Positions 1 to 7,932 of a stretch of 32,880 bases of DNA are shown here, piece after piece. The notes below the pieces were generated by a model. The model saw only the letters and a program-made list of their open reading frames with translations, ran no database searches and had not been told where the DNA came from. Position numbers and translations under genes: made by a program. This DNA comes from Flavobacterium sp. (GTDB lineage: Bacteria > Bacteroidota > Bacteroidia > Flavobacteriales > Flavobacteriaceae), in the NCBI RefSeq assembly GCF_023151265.1, contig NZ_JAKLJH010000006.1, positions 1 to 32,880 on the forward strand. Direction: 5' to 3'. Positions within the stretch are counted from its first letter, which is position 1; each line of letters opens with the position of its first letter.

Positions 1-2
1 AA

Positions 3-1580
3 GCGTATACAGAAGCATTAGAAATTAGTAATTCTAAAAACGAGTTGTTTCGTTTTTATGGCAAATATTACGTAGCCAATTATTTTTATAACAAATCCGA
101 GTTTACTTATTCAAAGAAACTGCTTATCATACTTATTGATAGCATCGAAAAAAGTAAGATGGATAAATCAAGCAAAGTGTATCAAGATTTGCTTGGAATG
201 TGTGTAAACAAACTTTTTTATATCCATAAAAATTTAGGAGAATACGACTTAGCATTGTTTTATCTTGACAAACATAAAAACAGTGTACCTAATAATCATT
301 TTAACGAACAATATGGTTCTATAAAAGTGGCTATGGGCGATTATGTTAATGGAATTGCCTTGTTAAAGAGAGAATTAAAAACTTCTCATCACTTAAAATT
401 GGGAGTAGGTGAAAAAAAGGTAATGAACAAAAAACTGTTTGCAGATAAATATAATATTATTGGCGAAGCTTATCAAAAGTATTATATTCATTCGAAGAAA
501 ACCGTGTTGTTAGATTCTGCAAATCATTATTTTAATGTAGCAGCAACAATGATGTTGCAAGATAATTTTCAACCTGAGTATACCAAAGCATTATTAAGCA
601 TGCGCGAGGCAAAAAGTGCCGCCTTAGCAGGAAATTACGAGAAATCTTTGTCGTTATATAGAAAGAGAAAAAAGTATCCTATTATTCAGGATAATATAAG
701 AACAGAGCAGTTGTTTGATTTAGGAATGGCCGATTGTTTTCATCATTTAAAACAAGTTGATTCGGCACTTTTTTATTGTAATAAATATGTTGAAAGTTAT
801 CAAATAACTAAGGTTTCCAAAGAAAATTTATTAATGACTTATAACATTATGACACAGTGTTATAATGAGAAAAATGATGCTAAAAATGCGTATCGCTACG
901 CCCAAAAAAGTTTAGAGTTAATTCAATCAATAGAAGGAATAAAAAGTAAATCTTTAAATTTTCTTCACAACTATGATTTAAACATAATAAAGGAAGAATC
1001 TAAGAGCATTATAGCTTCTAAGAATTATTTTAAAATTTCACTTTTTGGTATTTTGATTCTTTTTGCCGTAGTGGTTTATAGTTTTTATTATTATTACAAA
1101 AATCAGAAAGAAAAGCATTATCGATTTTTAAAGATTATTCAAGATCTAAAAGAATCTAAAACTTCAGAAATTAGTATTTTGCAAATTGATAAAACCGAAC
1201 CGCAACCAAAACAAACACTCGACGAAGAGCTTATTGAAAAAATTGCTTTAGGTTTGAAAAAGTTAGAGCAAAAGGAAACTTTTTTAGATCCCAACTTCAA
1301 GTTGGCTTTTGTGGCTAAAAAACTAAATACCAATACGGCTTATTTATCCCAATATTTCAATCAGGTAATGCAAAAAACTTTTTCGGAATATACTCAAGAA
1401 TTACGAATTCATTATGTACTTCAAAAGCTGAAAGATGCTCCTTATTTCCGTAAATATACTTTACAAGCCATCGCAGAAGAAGTGGGTTATAAAGATGCCA
1501 ATACGCTTGTTCGCGTTTTTAAAAAGCAAACCGGACTTTCTCCTAATTATTATATTGAAAAACTAGAAAATACAAATTAA
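3..1580 (+). CDS. Membrane-anchored TPR / AraC-type transcriptional regulator (5' end outside window)
   Basis: The reading frame is open from the window edge, so this is the C-terminal 525 residues of a longer protein; an internal TTG at 45 is not a convincing start. The N-terminal two thirds is alpha-helical with TPR-like pairs (for example around YHHLKQVDSALFYCNKYVE-type helices encoded at 730-810). One membrane segment follows at about visible residues 344-366 (KISLFGILILFAVVVYSF), then a charged linker. An AraC-type double helix-turn-helix lies at about 415-520, with LAFVAKKLNTNTAYLSQYF as the first HTH and LQAIAEEVGYKDANTLVRVF as the second. TPR-TM-AraC proteins are a recognised Bacteroidota architecture thought to sense through the periplasmic or TPR part and bind DNA while membrane-bound. 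The signal is unknown. The next gene, in the same direction, encodes a T9SS adhesin with a palindrome at its promoter and is a plausible target by inference only. Confidence 0.85.
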   Translation, partial: AYTEALEISNSKNELFRFYGKYYVANYFYNKSEFTYSKKLLIILIDSIEKSKMDKSSKVYQDLLGMCVNKLFYIHKNLGEYDLALFYLDKHKNSVPNNHFNEQYGSIKVAMGDYVNGIALLKRELKTSHHLKLGVGEKKVMNKKLFADKYNIIGEAYQKYYIHSKKTVLLDSANHYFNVAATMMLQDNFQPEYTKALLSMREAKSAALAGNYEKSLSLYRKRKKYPIIQDNIRTEQLFDLGMADCFHHLKQVDSALFYCNKYVESYQITKVSKENLLMTYNIMTQCYNEKNDAKNAYRYAQKSLELIQSIEGIKSKSLNFLHNYDLNIIKEESKSIIASKNYFKISLFGILILFAVVVYSFYYYYKNQKEKHYRFLKIIQDLKESKTSEISILQIDKTEPQPKQTLDEELIEKIALGLKKLEQKETFLDPNFKLAFVAKKLNTNTAYLSQYFNQVMQKTFSEYTQELRIHYVLQKLKDAPYFRKYTLQAIAEEVGYKDANTLVRVFKKQTGLSPNYYIEKLENTN

Positions 1581-1637
1581 GTATTTGTCAATCAGCATAA
1601 TAAATATTTTTCAATCTTCTGATTATTTATAAATAGT

Positions 1638-1653
1638 CCAATATATATATTGG
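1638..1653. promoter_or_regulatory. Perfect 16-bp palindrome over the -33 region (candidate operator)
   Basis: CCAATATATATATTGG is its own reverse complement. One mismatch further out, AG and CT also pair (1635-1656). Its right end supplies the TTGG that serves as the -33 element of the promoter for the gene at 1708, so a dimeric regulator bound here would block or modulate RNA polymerase. The palindrome is directly visible; the operator role is inferred. AT-richness makes shorter palindromes common, but the CC/GG ends make this one less likely to be chance. Confidence 0.5.
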
Positions 1654-1680
1654 TCTAGTACTTCTTATCTCATAGTTTTG
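1650..1680 (+). promoter_or_regulatory. Bacteroidota-type promoter for the FnIII/T9SS gene
   Basis: A TTGG -33 element (1650-1653) lies 19 bp upstream of TAGTTTTG (1673-1680). This matches the flavobacterial primary-sigma pattern TTG, about 19 bp, TAnnTTTG. The ATG follows at 1708, leaving a leader of roughly 20 nt. It is the only promoter in this window where both boxes are clear to me. Confidence 0.6.
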
Positions 1681-1707
1681 GTGTAAAATAAAATCAAGAC
1701 CGAAAAT

Positions 1708-4143
1708 ATGAAAAGAACAATTACTTTATTCTGCCTATTGGCATCTTTGTACTTCATTCCTAATGCCGTTGCGCAATGTACTACTGGTACATTATTTCCA
1801 GAAAGTACCTTTACACCAAACTGTAATGGAAACTATCAGACATTAACCAGTCAAAGTTATGCAGGCGAATACAGCAATGTGAATGTAATTGCAAACAGAC
1901 AATATTCGTTTTCAAGTTCTGTAACAACGGATTATATCACAATTACGAATGCAACTGGAACTGTCACTTATGCAAGTGGAGTACAACCTGTAATATGGGA
2001 TTCAGGAAGTACTACAGGTGTTATTCGTTATTACCTTCATTCCAATGCTAATTGTGGCAGCGAACAAGTAGACAGAACTCGCTACATTCGATGTGCTGAT
2101 GCGTCAAACTGCGTACCACCTTCAAATTTAGTGGTATCAAATATAACATCCAATTCTTGTAAAATGACTTGGACAGCGGCATCACCAGTGCCTTCATCTC
2201 ATTACGATATTTATATTGTTACAACCAATAGTGCTCCTAATGCAAATTCTACTCCTACTTTATTTAGCACAACTAATTTAAATACTACTCTCTATTTGAA
2301 TGTTGCGGCAGGTACTACTTATTATTACTGGGTACGCTCTAACTGTGGAGCTACAACTGGAACGTGGATTTCTGGAGGTAGTTTTACTACTCCACCTGCA
2401 TTAACTTGTAACGGTGCAATTTATGGATTATATCCTGATGCAACTTTTACACCTGCTTGTACAGGAAGTACTGAACAAATCGTTGCAGATGCTTATGCAG
2501 GAGAATATTCAAATGTAAATGTATTGTCAAATAAACAATATACTTTTAGAAGTTCAGTTTCCACAGATTTTATTACCATAACTAATGCAACAGGAACAGC
2601 GGTTTTAGCCAGTGGTTTAACTCCTTTAACTTGGTTATCTGGTACAACTTCTGGAGTAGTTAGATACCATTTGAATGCCAATTCTAGTTGTGGAACTCAA
2701 AACACAAACAGAGTAAGATCTATTACATGTGCCACAATTTCAGTTTGTAATGTTCCAACGCAACTATTTTATGATGGTTTAACTTCGACTTCAAATAATA
2801 TTGCATGGACGGCACCAAATCCTGCGCCAAGCAATGGCTATGTTTATTGTTATAGTACTGTAAACGATCCTTTTTCTGCAAATGCAATAACAGGAACAAC
2901 GACGGAGACTTATGCGGAATTAAACAATTTATCACCAAACACCACTTATTATTTTTGGGTAAAATCTAATTGTGGTGCTACGCAATCTAATTGGGCTTCT
3001 GGTGGTTCGTTTACCACATATCCAGCATCTGGTTGTAATGCACCAACACAAATATATTACGATGGTTTAACCTCGACAACGAATACTATTGCATGGGTAG
3101 AAGCTACACCTACGCCGAGCAATGGTTATGTTTATTGTTATAGTACTGTAAACGATCCGTTTGCAGATGACGTAATCACAGGAACAACAACAGAGACTTA
3201 TGCGAATTTAACCAATTTAGCGCCAAATACTACCTATTATTTTTGGGTAAAATCTATCTGTGGTAACACACAAACGGATTGGGCTTCGGGAGGCTCGTTT
3301 ACCACATATCCTGCGGCATCTGGTTGTAATGCACCAACACAAATATATTACGATGGTTTAACCTCTACAACAAATACTATTGCATGGATAGAAGGTGTAC
3401 CTACACCAAGCAATGGCTATGTTTATTGTTACAGTACAGTAAACGATCCGTTTGCAGATGACGTAATCACAGGAACAACGACAGAGACTTATGCGAATTT
3501 AACCAATTTAACGCCAAACACTACTTATTATTTTTGGGTAAAATCTATTTGTGATAACACGCAAACGGATTGGGCTTCTGGAGGCTCATTTACCACATAT
3601 CCAGAATCTCAATGTAACGCTCCTACACAGTTATTTACAGATCCTGAATCAGCAACAGTTGTAAATATTGCATGGGTAGAAGCTACACCTACTCCGAGCA
3701 ATGGCTATCTATATAGTTACAGTACTGTAAACGACCCATTATCTGCAAATGCAATTACAGGAACAACGACAGATACTTTTGCTGTTTTGAATAATTTAAC
3801 ACCAAACACTACTTATTATTTTTGGGTAAAATCTATTTGTGGTAACACACAAACGGATTGGGCTTCTGGAGGTTCGTTTACAACCCAAATGCTTTCTGTG
3901 GGATCATTCTCAATAAAAAACTTGAAGCTTTATCCAAATCCTGTAAAAGACATTTTAAACCTTTCATTAGATAAAGAAATTACTACTGTTTCTATAAACA
4001 ATTTATTAGGTCAAGAAGTTTTTACAAAAACAGTAAACAGCAACGAAACTTCAATAGATATTGCAGATTTAGCTGCGGGAACTTATTTGGTGAAAGTAAC
4101 TTCTAACAATGAAGTGAAAACAGTAAAAATTGTGAAAGAGTAA
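1708..4143 (+). CDS. Secreted fibronectin type III repeat protein with T9SS type A sorting domain
   Basis: 811 aa. A signal peptide (MKRTITLFCLLASLYF..., predicted cut after NAVAQ, residue 23) is followed by a Cys-bounded domain at about 24-128, one FnIII-like domain at about 135-229, a second copy of the Cys-bounded domain at about 234-341, and four tandem FnIII-like units starting at Cys 347, 443, 540 and 636. The end is a T9SS type A sorting tail (about 738-811; LYPNP near 741, LLGQEVF, LAAGTYLVKV). FnIII units carry the signature PNTTYYFWVKS and end in WASGGSFTT. Type A tails direct export through the outer membrane by T9SS and then cell-surface attachment or release. No catalytic domain is visible, so adhesion or surface display is the best guess. 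The tandem units are very similar even at DNA level, so copy number may vary between strains. The unknown secreted protein 41 bp downstream is probably co-transcribed. Confidence 0.9.
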   Translation: MKRTITLFCLLASLYFIPNAVAQCTTGTLFPESTFTPNCNGNYQTLTSQSYAGEYSNVNVIANRQYSFSSSVTTDYITITNATGTVTYASGVQPVIWDSGSTTGVIRYYLHSNANCGSEQVDRTRYIRCADASNCVPPSNLVVSNITSNSCKMTWTAASPVPSSHYDIYIVTTNSAPNANSTPTLFSTTNLNTTLYLNVAAGTTYYYWVRSNCGATTGTWISGGSFTTPPALTCNGAIYGLYPDATFTPACTGSTEQIVADAYAGEYSNVNVLSNKQYTFRSSVSTDFITITNATGTAVLASGLTPLTWLSGTTSGVVRYHLNANSSCGTQNTNRVRSITCATISVCNVPTQLFYDGLTSTSNNIAWTAPNPAPSNGYVYCYSTVNDPFSANAITGTTTETYAELNNLSPNTTYYFWVKSNCGATQSNWASGGSFTTYPASGCNAPTQIYYDGLTSTTNTIAWVEATPTPSNGYVYCYSTVNDPFADDVITGTTTETYANLTNLAPNTTYYFWVKSICGNTQTDWASGGSFTTYPAASGCNAPTQIYYDGLTSTTNTIAWIEGVPTPSNGYVYCYSTVNDPFADDVITGTTTETYANLTNLTPNTTYYFWVKSICDNTQTDWASGGSFTTYPESQCNAPTQLFTDPESATVVNIAWVEATPTPSNGYLYSYSTVNDPLSANAITGTTTDTFAVLNNLTPNTTYYFWVKSICGNTQTDWASGGSFTTQMLSVGSFSIKNLKLYPNPVKDILNLSLDKEITTVSINNLLGQEVFTKTVNSNETSIDIADLAAGTYLVKVTSNNEVKTVKIVKE
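2746..3886 (+). repeat. Four tandem coding repeats of about 288-291 bp (FnIII units)
   Basis: Units begin at the Cys codons at 2746, 3034, 3325 and 3613. The second and third units are nearly identical in DNA, including long shared stretches such as that starting AATATATTACGATGGTTTAA, with scattered mostly synonymous differences. The first and fourth are more diverged. This fits recent unit duplication or gene conversion within the gene. Confidence 0.9.
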
Positions 4144-4184
4144 ATTCTATATTTTAAAAATAAACATAAAACTTTAACATTAAC

Positions 4185-5297
4185 ATGAAGAAACAAGTAT
4201 TATTATTTGGATTATTACTAATGTCATTTGGTAGTAGTAACGCACAACTATTAAACAAAATTAGCAAAGCAAAAAATCAAGCTTCTGATGCATCAGAAGT
4301 TGTTGAAAAAGGGAAAGAAGTTACTAAAGGAGGTAAAAAGAAAAAAGGAGGTGAACCTGCAGCATTAAAGTTAGATTGGAATACTTTTAAGCAAACTCCA
4401 GCAATTACTTTTAATTCGTTACTTTATGGAACTGGAAGTAGCACAGGAAGAATTGATAACTATACAGCTACTTTTATTCCTCATAAAACGGCAGACGGTA
4501 AAGAAGTTCATGCCTTCGCTGATCAATCTGGATATTTGAAAATTAAGATATATAAAGATAATCAATACATGAATTATTTTGAATATTCAGGAGATCAAGT
4601 TTTTGATGATGGTAAAAAAACAAAATTAAATTGGCCAAGTAGTCGTTATCAACGTGATGGTGAATGGGTAGGATGGTCAGAATCATTTATTACAGATTGG
4701 GGTGTTGGAAATTACAGATTAGATTTTTATGCAGGAGATAAAATGTTTTATACTTTTGATTTTGAATTAGCTAAAATAGTAAGCGATGATCCTTATGCAA
4801 AAACAAATGAAATTTTTGTTACTCGTGGACCTTGGAGTAATTATGCATTTATGCAACATGCAGAATCTGGAAACTTAATCTTTGGATTTTATTTAAATCA
4901 TGAAATATTACAACCAAATCCTTCTAATGCGAATAAAACAAACATAAGTGTAGATTGGACTTTGAAAATGTTTAAAGATGGTAAACCATTTGCAAAACAA
5001 TACGATCCAAATAAAAACGTAGCAATTGTTGAACGTGCTGATTGGAAAGAATTTAATTGTGCATTAAGACCAATCGACAAACCAAATGGAGAAGCGATAA
5101 AATTTAGTGATTTAAAAGATGGTAATTATAAAATTGAAGTAACACTTTCAAATGAAAAAAAACCAAGAGTTTACAATTTTACGGTTCAAAATAATAAAAT
5201 TGTTCCAATAGAAGAACAAGACAGAACTAAAATGAAAGATCCTACAAGACTTATAGAAGGATGGAATGATTTCATTTGGTTGAAATTAGTTAAGTAA
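4185..5297 (+). CDS. Secreted protein of unknown function
   Basis: 370 aa. A typical signal peptide (MKKQVLLFGLLLMSFGSSNA, cut near residue 20) is followed by a Lys/Gly-rich stretch (about 30-60, EKGKEVTKGGKKKKGGE) and then a long region with the alternating pattern of beta-sandwich domains (many Asp, Trp and Tyr; WVGWSESFITDWGVGNYRL near 165). No known catalytic motif is seen, and there is no T9SS sorting tail or lipoprotein Cys, so it is probably periplasmic. It starts 41 bp after the FnIII/T9SS gene without an obvious promoter and ends just before a strong terminator, so the two genes look like one transcription unit. I do not recognise the family. Confidence 0.75.
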   Translation: MKKQVLLFGLLLMSFGSSNAQLLNKISKAKNQASDASEVVEKGKEVTKGGKKKKGGEPAALKLDWNTFKQTPAITFNSLLYGTGSSTGRIDNYTATFIPHKTADGKEVHAFADQSGYLKIKIYKDNQYMNYFEYSGDQVFDDGKKTKLNWPSSRYQRDGEWVGWSESFITDWGVGNYRLDFYAGDKMFYTFDFELAKIVSDDPYAKTNEIFVTRGPWSNYAFMQHAESGNLIFGFYLNHEILQPNPSNANKTNISVDWTLKMFKDGKPFAKQYDPNKNVAIVERADWKEFNCALRPIDKPNGEAIKFSDLKDGNYKIEVTLSNEKKPRVYNFTVQNNKIVPIEEQDRTKMKDPTRLIEGWNDFIWLKLVK

Positions 5298-5315
5298 TAA
5301 GAAATAAACAATATT

Positions 5316-5348
5316 AAATCCCAAACTTCAATAGAGTTTGGGATTTTT
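5316..5348 (+). terminator. Rho-independent terminator after the secreted-protein gene
   Basis: AAATCCCAAACT (5316-5327) pairs perfectly with AGTTTGGGATTT (5335-5346) across a 7-nt loop, and the 3' arm runs into a T-rich tract (5344-5357). It separates the adhesin unit from the MFS gene. Confidence 0.9.
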
Positions 5349-5375
5349 CTTTTCTTTGTAAATCAAAATTAAGCT

Positions 5376-6596
5376 ATGAAAAAATCTAAGAAGCAAGCAG
5401 CCGTTGGTTTCATCTTTATTACCGTTTTGTTAGATGTTATTGGTTGGGGAATTATTATACCTGTAATCCCAAATTTAATCAAAGAACTAATCAATGGCGA
5501 TATTAGCGAAGCAGCGAAATATGGAGGTTGGTTAACTTTCGCTTATGCGATTACCCAATTTATTTTTGCGCCCGTGATAGGAAATTTAAGTGATAAGTAT
5601 GGAAGACGTCCCGTATTGTTAACTTCTTTGTTCGCCTTTTCTTTAGATTTTTTATTGTTAGCCTTTGCGCCCACAATTACTTGGCTATTTATTGGTAGAA
5701 TTTTATCTGGAATTACTGGAGCAAGTTTCACAACAGCTTCTGCTTATATTGCCGATGTAAGTACACACGAAAACAGAGCTAAGAATTTTGGATTGATGGG
5801 AGCTGCTTTTGGATTAGGGTTTATAATTGGTCCAGTTTTAGGAGGATTGTTAGGACAATTTGGAACAAGAATTCCTTTTATTGCAGCCGCTATTTTGTGT
5901 ATGCTAAACTTTTTATACGGTTATTTTATTTTGCCTGAATCATTAAGTAAAGATAAAAGAAGACCATTTGAATTAAAAAGGGCAAATCCAGTTGGCGCTT
6001 TGTTACACCTGAAAAAATATCCTAATTTAATCGGATTAGTATTAGCGATTTTCATTCTGTATGTAGGTTCGCATGCGGTACAAAGTAACTGGAATTATTT
6101 TACCATGTACCAATTTAATTGGACGGAAAAAATGGTAGGAATTTCCCTTGGAGTCATTGGATTATTAGTTGGAATTGTTCAAGGAGGTTTAATTCGTTGG
6201 ATCAATCCAAAAATCGGAAATGTAAAAAGTATTTATTTCGGATTAGCGTTATATACTATCGGAATGTTCTTGTTTGCTTTTGCAACTGAAAGTTGGATGA
6301 TGTTTGTTTTCTTAATTCCCTACTGTTTAGGAGGAATTGCGGGACCAGCCTTACAAGCCGTAGTTTCTGAACAAGTACCTCCATCAGAACAAGGCGAAAT
6401 TCAAGGAACTTTAACGAGTTTAATGAGCGCTTCTTCAATCGTAGGTCCGCCGATGATGGCATCTGTTTTTTATTATTTTACTCACGATGAAGCGCCTTTT
6501 TTATTTCCAGGAGCACCCTTTATTTTGGGAGGAATTTTTATGTTGATTAGCACGATTTTAGCTTACCGAACACTGAAGAAAAACCATTCTAACTAG
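5376..6596 (+). CDS. MFS transporter, TetA-like (TCR/Tet) family
   Basis: 406 aa, the usual length, with about 12 membrane helices. TM1 has the drug/proton antiporter pattern TVLLDVIGWGIIIPVIP with Asp20. Motif A in loop 2-3 is GNLSDKYGRRPV (residues 69-80). TM5 carries the antiporter motif C-like run GLGFIIGPVLGGLLG. These features place it in the proton-coupled drug exporter branch near TetA, but chromosomal flavobacterial members have varied or unknown substrates, so resistance cannot be inferred. It stands alone: a terminator lies upstream and its stop codon directly abuts the stop of the convergent protease gene. Confidence 0.85.
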   Translation: MKKSKKQAAVGFIFITVLLDVIGWGIIIPVIPNLIKELINGDISEAAKYGGWLTFAYAITQFIFAPVIGNLSDKYGRRPVLLTSLFAFSLDFLLLAFAPTITWLFIGRILSGITGASFTTASAYIADVSTHENRAKNFGLMGAAFGLGFIIGPVLGGLLGQFGTRIPFIAAAILCMLNFLYGYFILPESLSKDKRRPFELKRANPVGALLHLKKYPNLIGLVLAIFILYVGSHAVQSNWNYFTMYQFNWTEKMVGISLGVIGLLVGIVQGGLIRWINPKIGNVKSIYFGLALYTIGMFLFAFATESWMMFVFLIPYCLGGIAGPALQAVVSEQVPPSEQGEIQGTLTSLMSASSIVGPPMMASVFYYFTHDEAPFLFPGAPFILGGIFMLISTILAYRTLKKNHSN

Positions 6597-7034
6597 TTAT
6601 TTCAAATACAAACAATGATTACTATAATCAATAATAGCTTTTCCTTTTAGTAAAATATCAGCACCAATAATACCATCAACAGGTTTGGTTTTGTAATGAC
6701 GAAGCGCATCATTTACGTGACTCATATCAAAAACAATCAGATGAAATTTTTTATTTTTCCATCTGCCTAATTGAATTTCGTTATTTTTTGCCAATTGAGT
6801 TTCAATTCCAGTAGCGCCAGCACCAGCCGCTTTTGTTTCTGAAAATTGTGCATCTAATTTGAAGTGTTCAATACTTTCAAATCCTACACAACTGTTACTC
6901 GCTCCGGTGTCTAAAATAAAGTTACCTTTTACGCCATTTATCTTTCCTTTGATTAATAAATGCTGGGTTTTCAGCACCGTAAATTTTATCTTTTTGTATT
7001 TTTTTCCTTTTAAAAAGTCTTGTAAATCTTCCAT
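6597..7034 (-). CDS. Retropepsin-like aspartic protease domain protein
   Basis: 145 aa, a single-domain retroviral-type aspartyl protease fold. The catalytic loop is ILDTGASN with Asp42, and the second hallmark is DGIIGADILLKGKAIIDY near 120-138, which matches the G-I-(I/L)-G-x-D pattern that precedes the C-terminal strand in this superfamily. There is no signal peptide, so it is cytosolic. A single DTG per chain implies an obligate homodimer active site. The natural substrate is unknown; a ligand-binding or regulatory role is also possible. It is transcribed towards the MFS gene with zero bases between the stops and divergently from tatD, with 68 bp between the two starts. Confidence 0.8.
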   Translation of the reverse strand: MEDLQDFLKGKKYKKIKFTVLKTQHLLIKGKINGVKGNFILDTGASNSCVGFESIEHFKLDAQFSETKAAGAGATGIETQLAKNNEIQLGRWKNKKFHLIVFDMSHVNDALRHYKTKPVDGIIGADILLKGKAIIDYSNHCLYLK

Positions 7035-7071
7035 ACTTCAAAAGTAAATCAAATTTCTGAATCAAACTTTG

Positions 7072-7079
7072 TAACTTTG
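7072..7079 (+). promoter_or_regulatory. -7 promoter box for tatD
   Basis: TAACTTTG followed by CC matches TAnnTTTG and lies 23 bp before the tatD ATG. No clear TTG -33 element is seen at the expected distance. Confidence 0.45.
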
Positions 7080-7102
7080 CCACTTTATAACCCAATCAAC
7101 AA

Positions 7103-7870
7103 ATGATACTTACCGATACCCATTCGCATTTATATTCAGAAGAATTTGATTTAGATCGCAACGAAATGATGCAAAGAGCCATTAATGCTGGCGTTTCTCG
7201 TTTTTTTGTTCCTGCTATCGATTCTAATTACACAGCTAAAATGTACGAATTAGAAAAGCAATATCCCGAAAATGTGTTTCTAATGATGGGTTTGCATCCA
7301 ACATATGTGAAGGAAAATTATTTGGAAGAGTTAGCGCATGTAGAAAAAGAATTAGCTTCAAGAAAATTTTATGCGGTTGGAGAAATCGGTATCGATTTGT
7401 TTTGGGATAAAACCTTTTTGAAAGAACAACAACATGCTTTCAAACACCAAATTCAACTAGCAAAAAAGTACAAATTAGGCATCAATATTCATTGTCGTGA
7501 TGCCTTTGATGAGGTTTTCGAAGTGTTAGAAAGTGAAAAATCGGATGATTTATTCGGTATATTTCATTGTTTTACGGGTGATTTGGGTCAAGCCCAAAGA
7601 GCGATTTCGTTAGGAATGAAATTAGGAATTGGAGGAGTAGCCACATTTAAAAACGGAAAAATCGACCAATTTTTAAATGAAATCGATTTGAAGCACATCG
7701 TTTTAGAAACCGATTCGCCATATTTAGCACCAGTTCCATATCGTGGAAAACGAAATGAAAGCAGTTATACTTTATTGGTAGCGCAAAAGTTAGCCGAAAT
7801 TTATCAGTTACCTGTTGAAGAAATTGCAAGAATTACTACTGAAAATTCAAAACAAATTTTCGGAATTTAA
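7103..7870 (+). CDS. tatD: TatD family metal-dependent DNase/hydrolase
   Basis: 255 aa, full length. It is an amidohydrolase-type TIM barrel with all metal ligands in place: THSH at residues 6-9, Glu in AVGEIGID, His in INIHCRD, His in GIFHCFTG, and Asp in LETDSPYLAP, with YRGKRNE after it. TatD proteins are Mg-dependent 3'-5' exonucleases/DNases, implicated in oxidative DNA damage repair; the bacterial paralogues YcfH and YjjV look alike, so tatD is a family-level name. It starts after a good -7 box. The acyltransferase and asparaginase follow in the same direction. Confidence 0.9.
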   Translation: MILTDTHSHLYSEEFDLDRNEMMQRAINAGVSRFFVPAIDSNYTAKMYELEKQYPENVFLMMGLHPTYVKENYLEELAHVEKELASRKFYAVGEIGIDLFWDKTFLKEQQHAFKHQIQLAKKYKLGINIHCRDAFDEVFEVLESEKSDDLFGIFHCFTGDLGQAQRAISLGMKLGIGGVATFKNGKIDQFLNEIDLKHIVLETDSPYLAPVPYRGKRNESSYTLLVAQKLAEIYQLPVEEIARITTENSKQIFGI

Positions 7871-7885
7871 CCTAAAATAGAGTTT

Positions 7886-7918
7886 CAATTCATAAAATTT
7901 TTGTTCTTTTGTGAATTG
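7886..7918 (+). terminator. AT-rich hairpin after tatD (possible weak terminator)
   Basis: CAATTCATAAAA (7886-7897) pairs with TTTTGTGAATTG (7907-7918) with one G-T wobble and a 9-nt loop. The stem is AT-rich and followed by TTTTCAAAATAAAT rather than a clean T tract. It could end tatD transcription or lie in the leader of the next gene. Confidence 0.35.
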
Positions 7919-7932
7919 TTTTCAAAATAAAT

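Noticed and set aside
2746..3886. Regular repeats as a possible CRISPR array
   Set aside because: Units are about 290 bp, wholly coding and lack short repeats with unique spacers.
5376..6596. Calling the MFS gene a tetracycline-resistance determinant
   Set aside because: Family motifs are TetA-like, but chromosomal flavobacterial members are not shown to confer resistance and the context has no tetR or mobile element.
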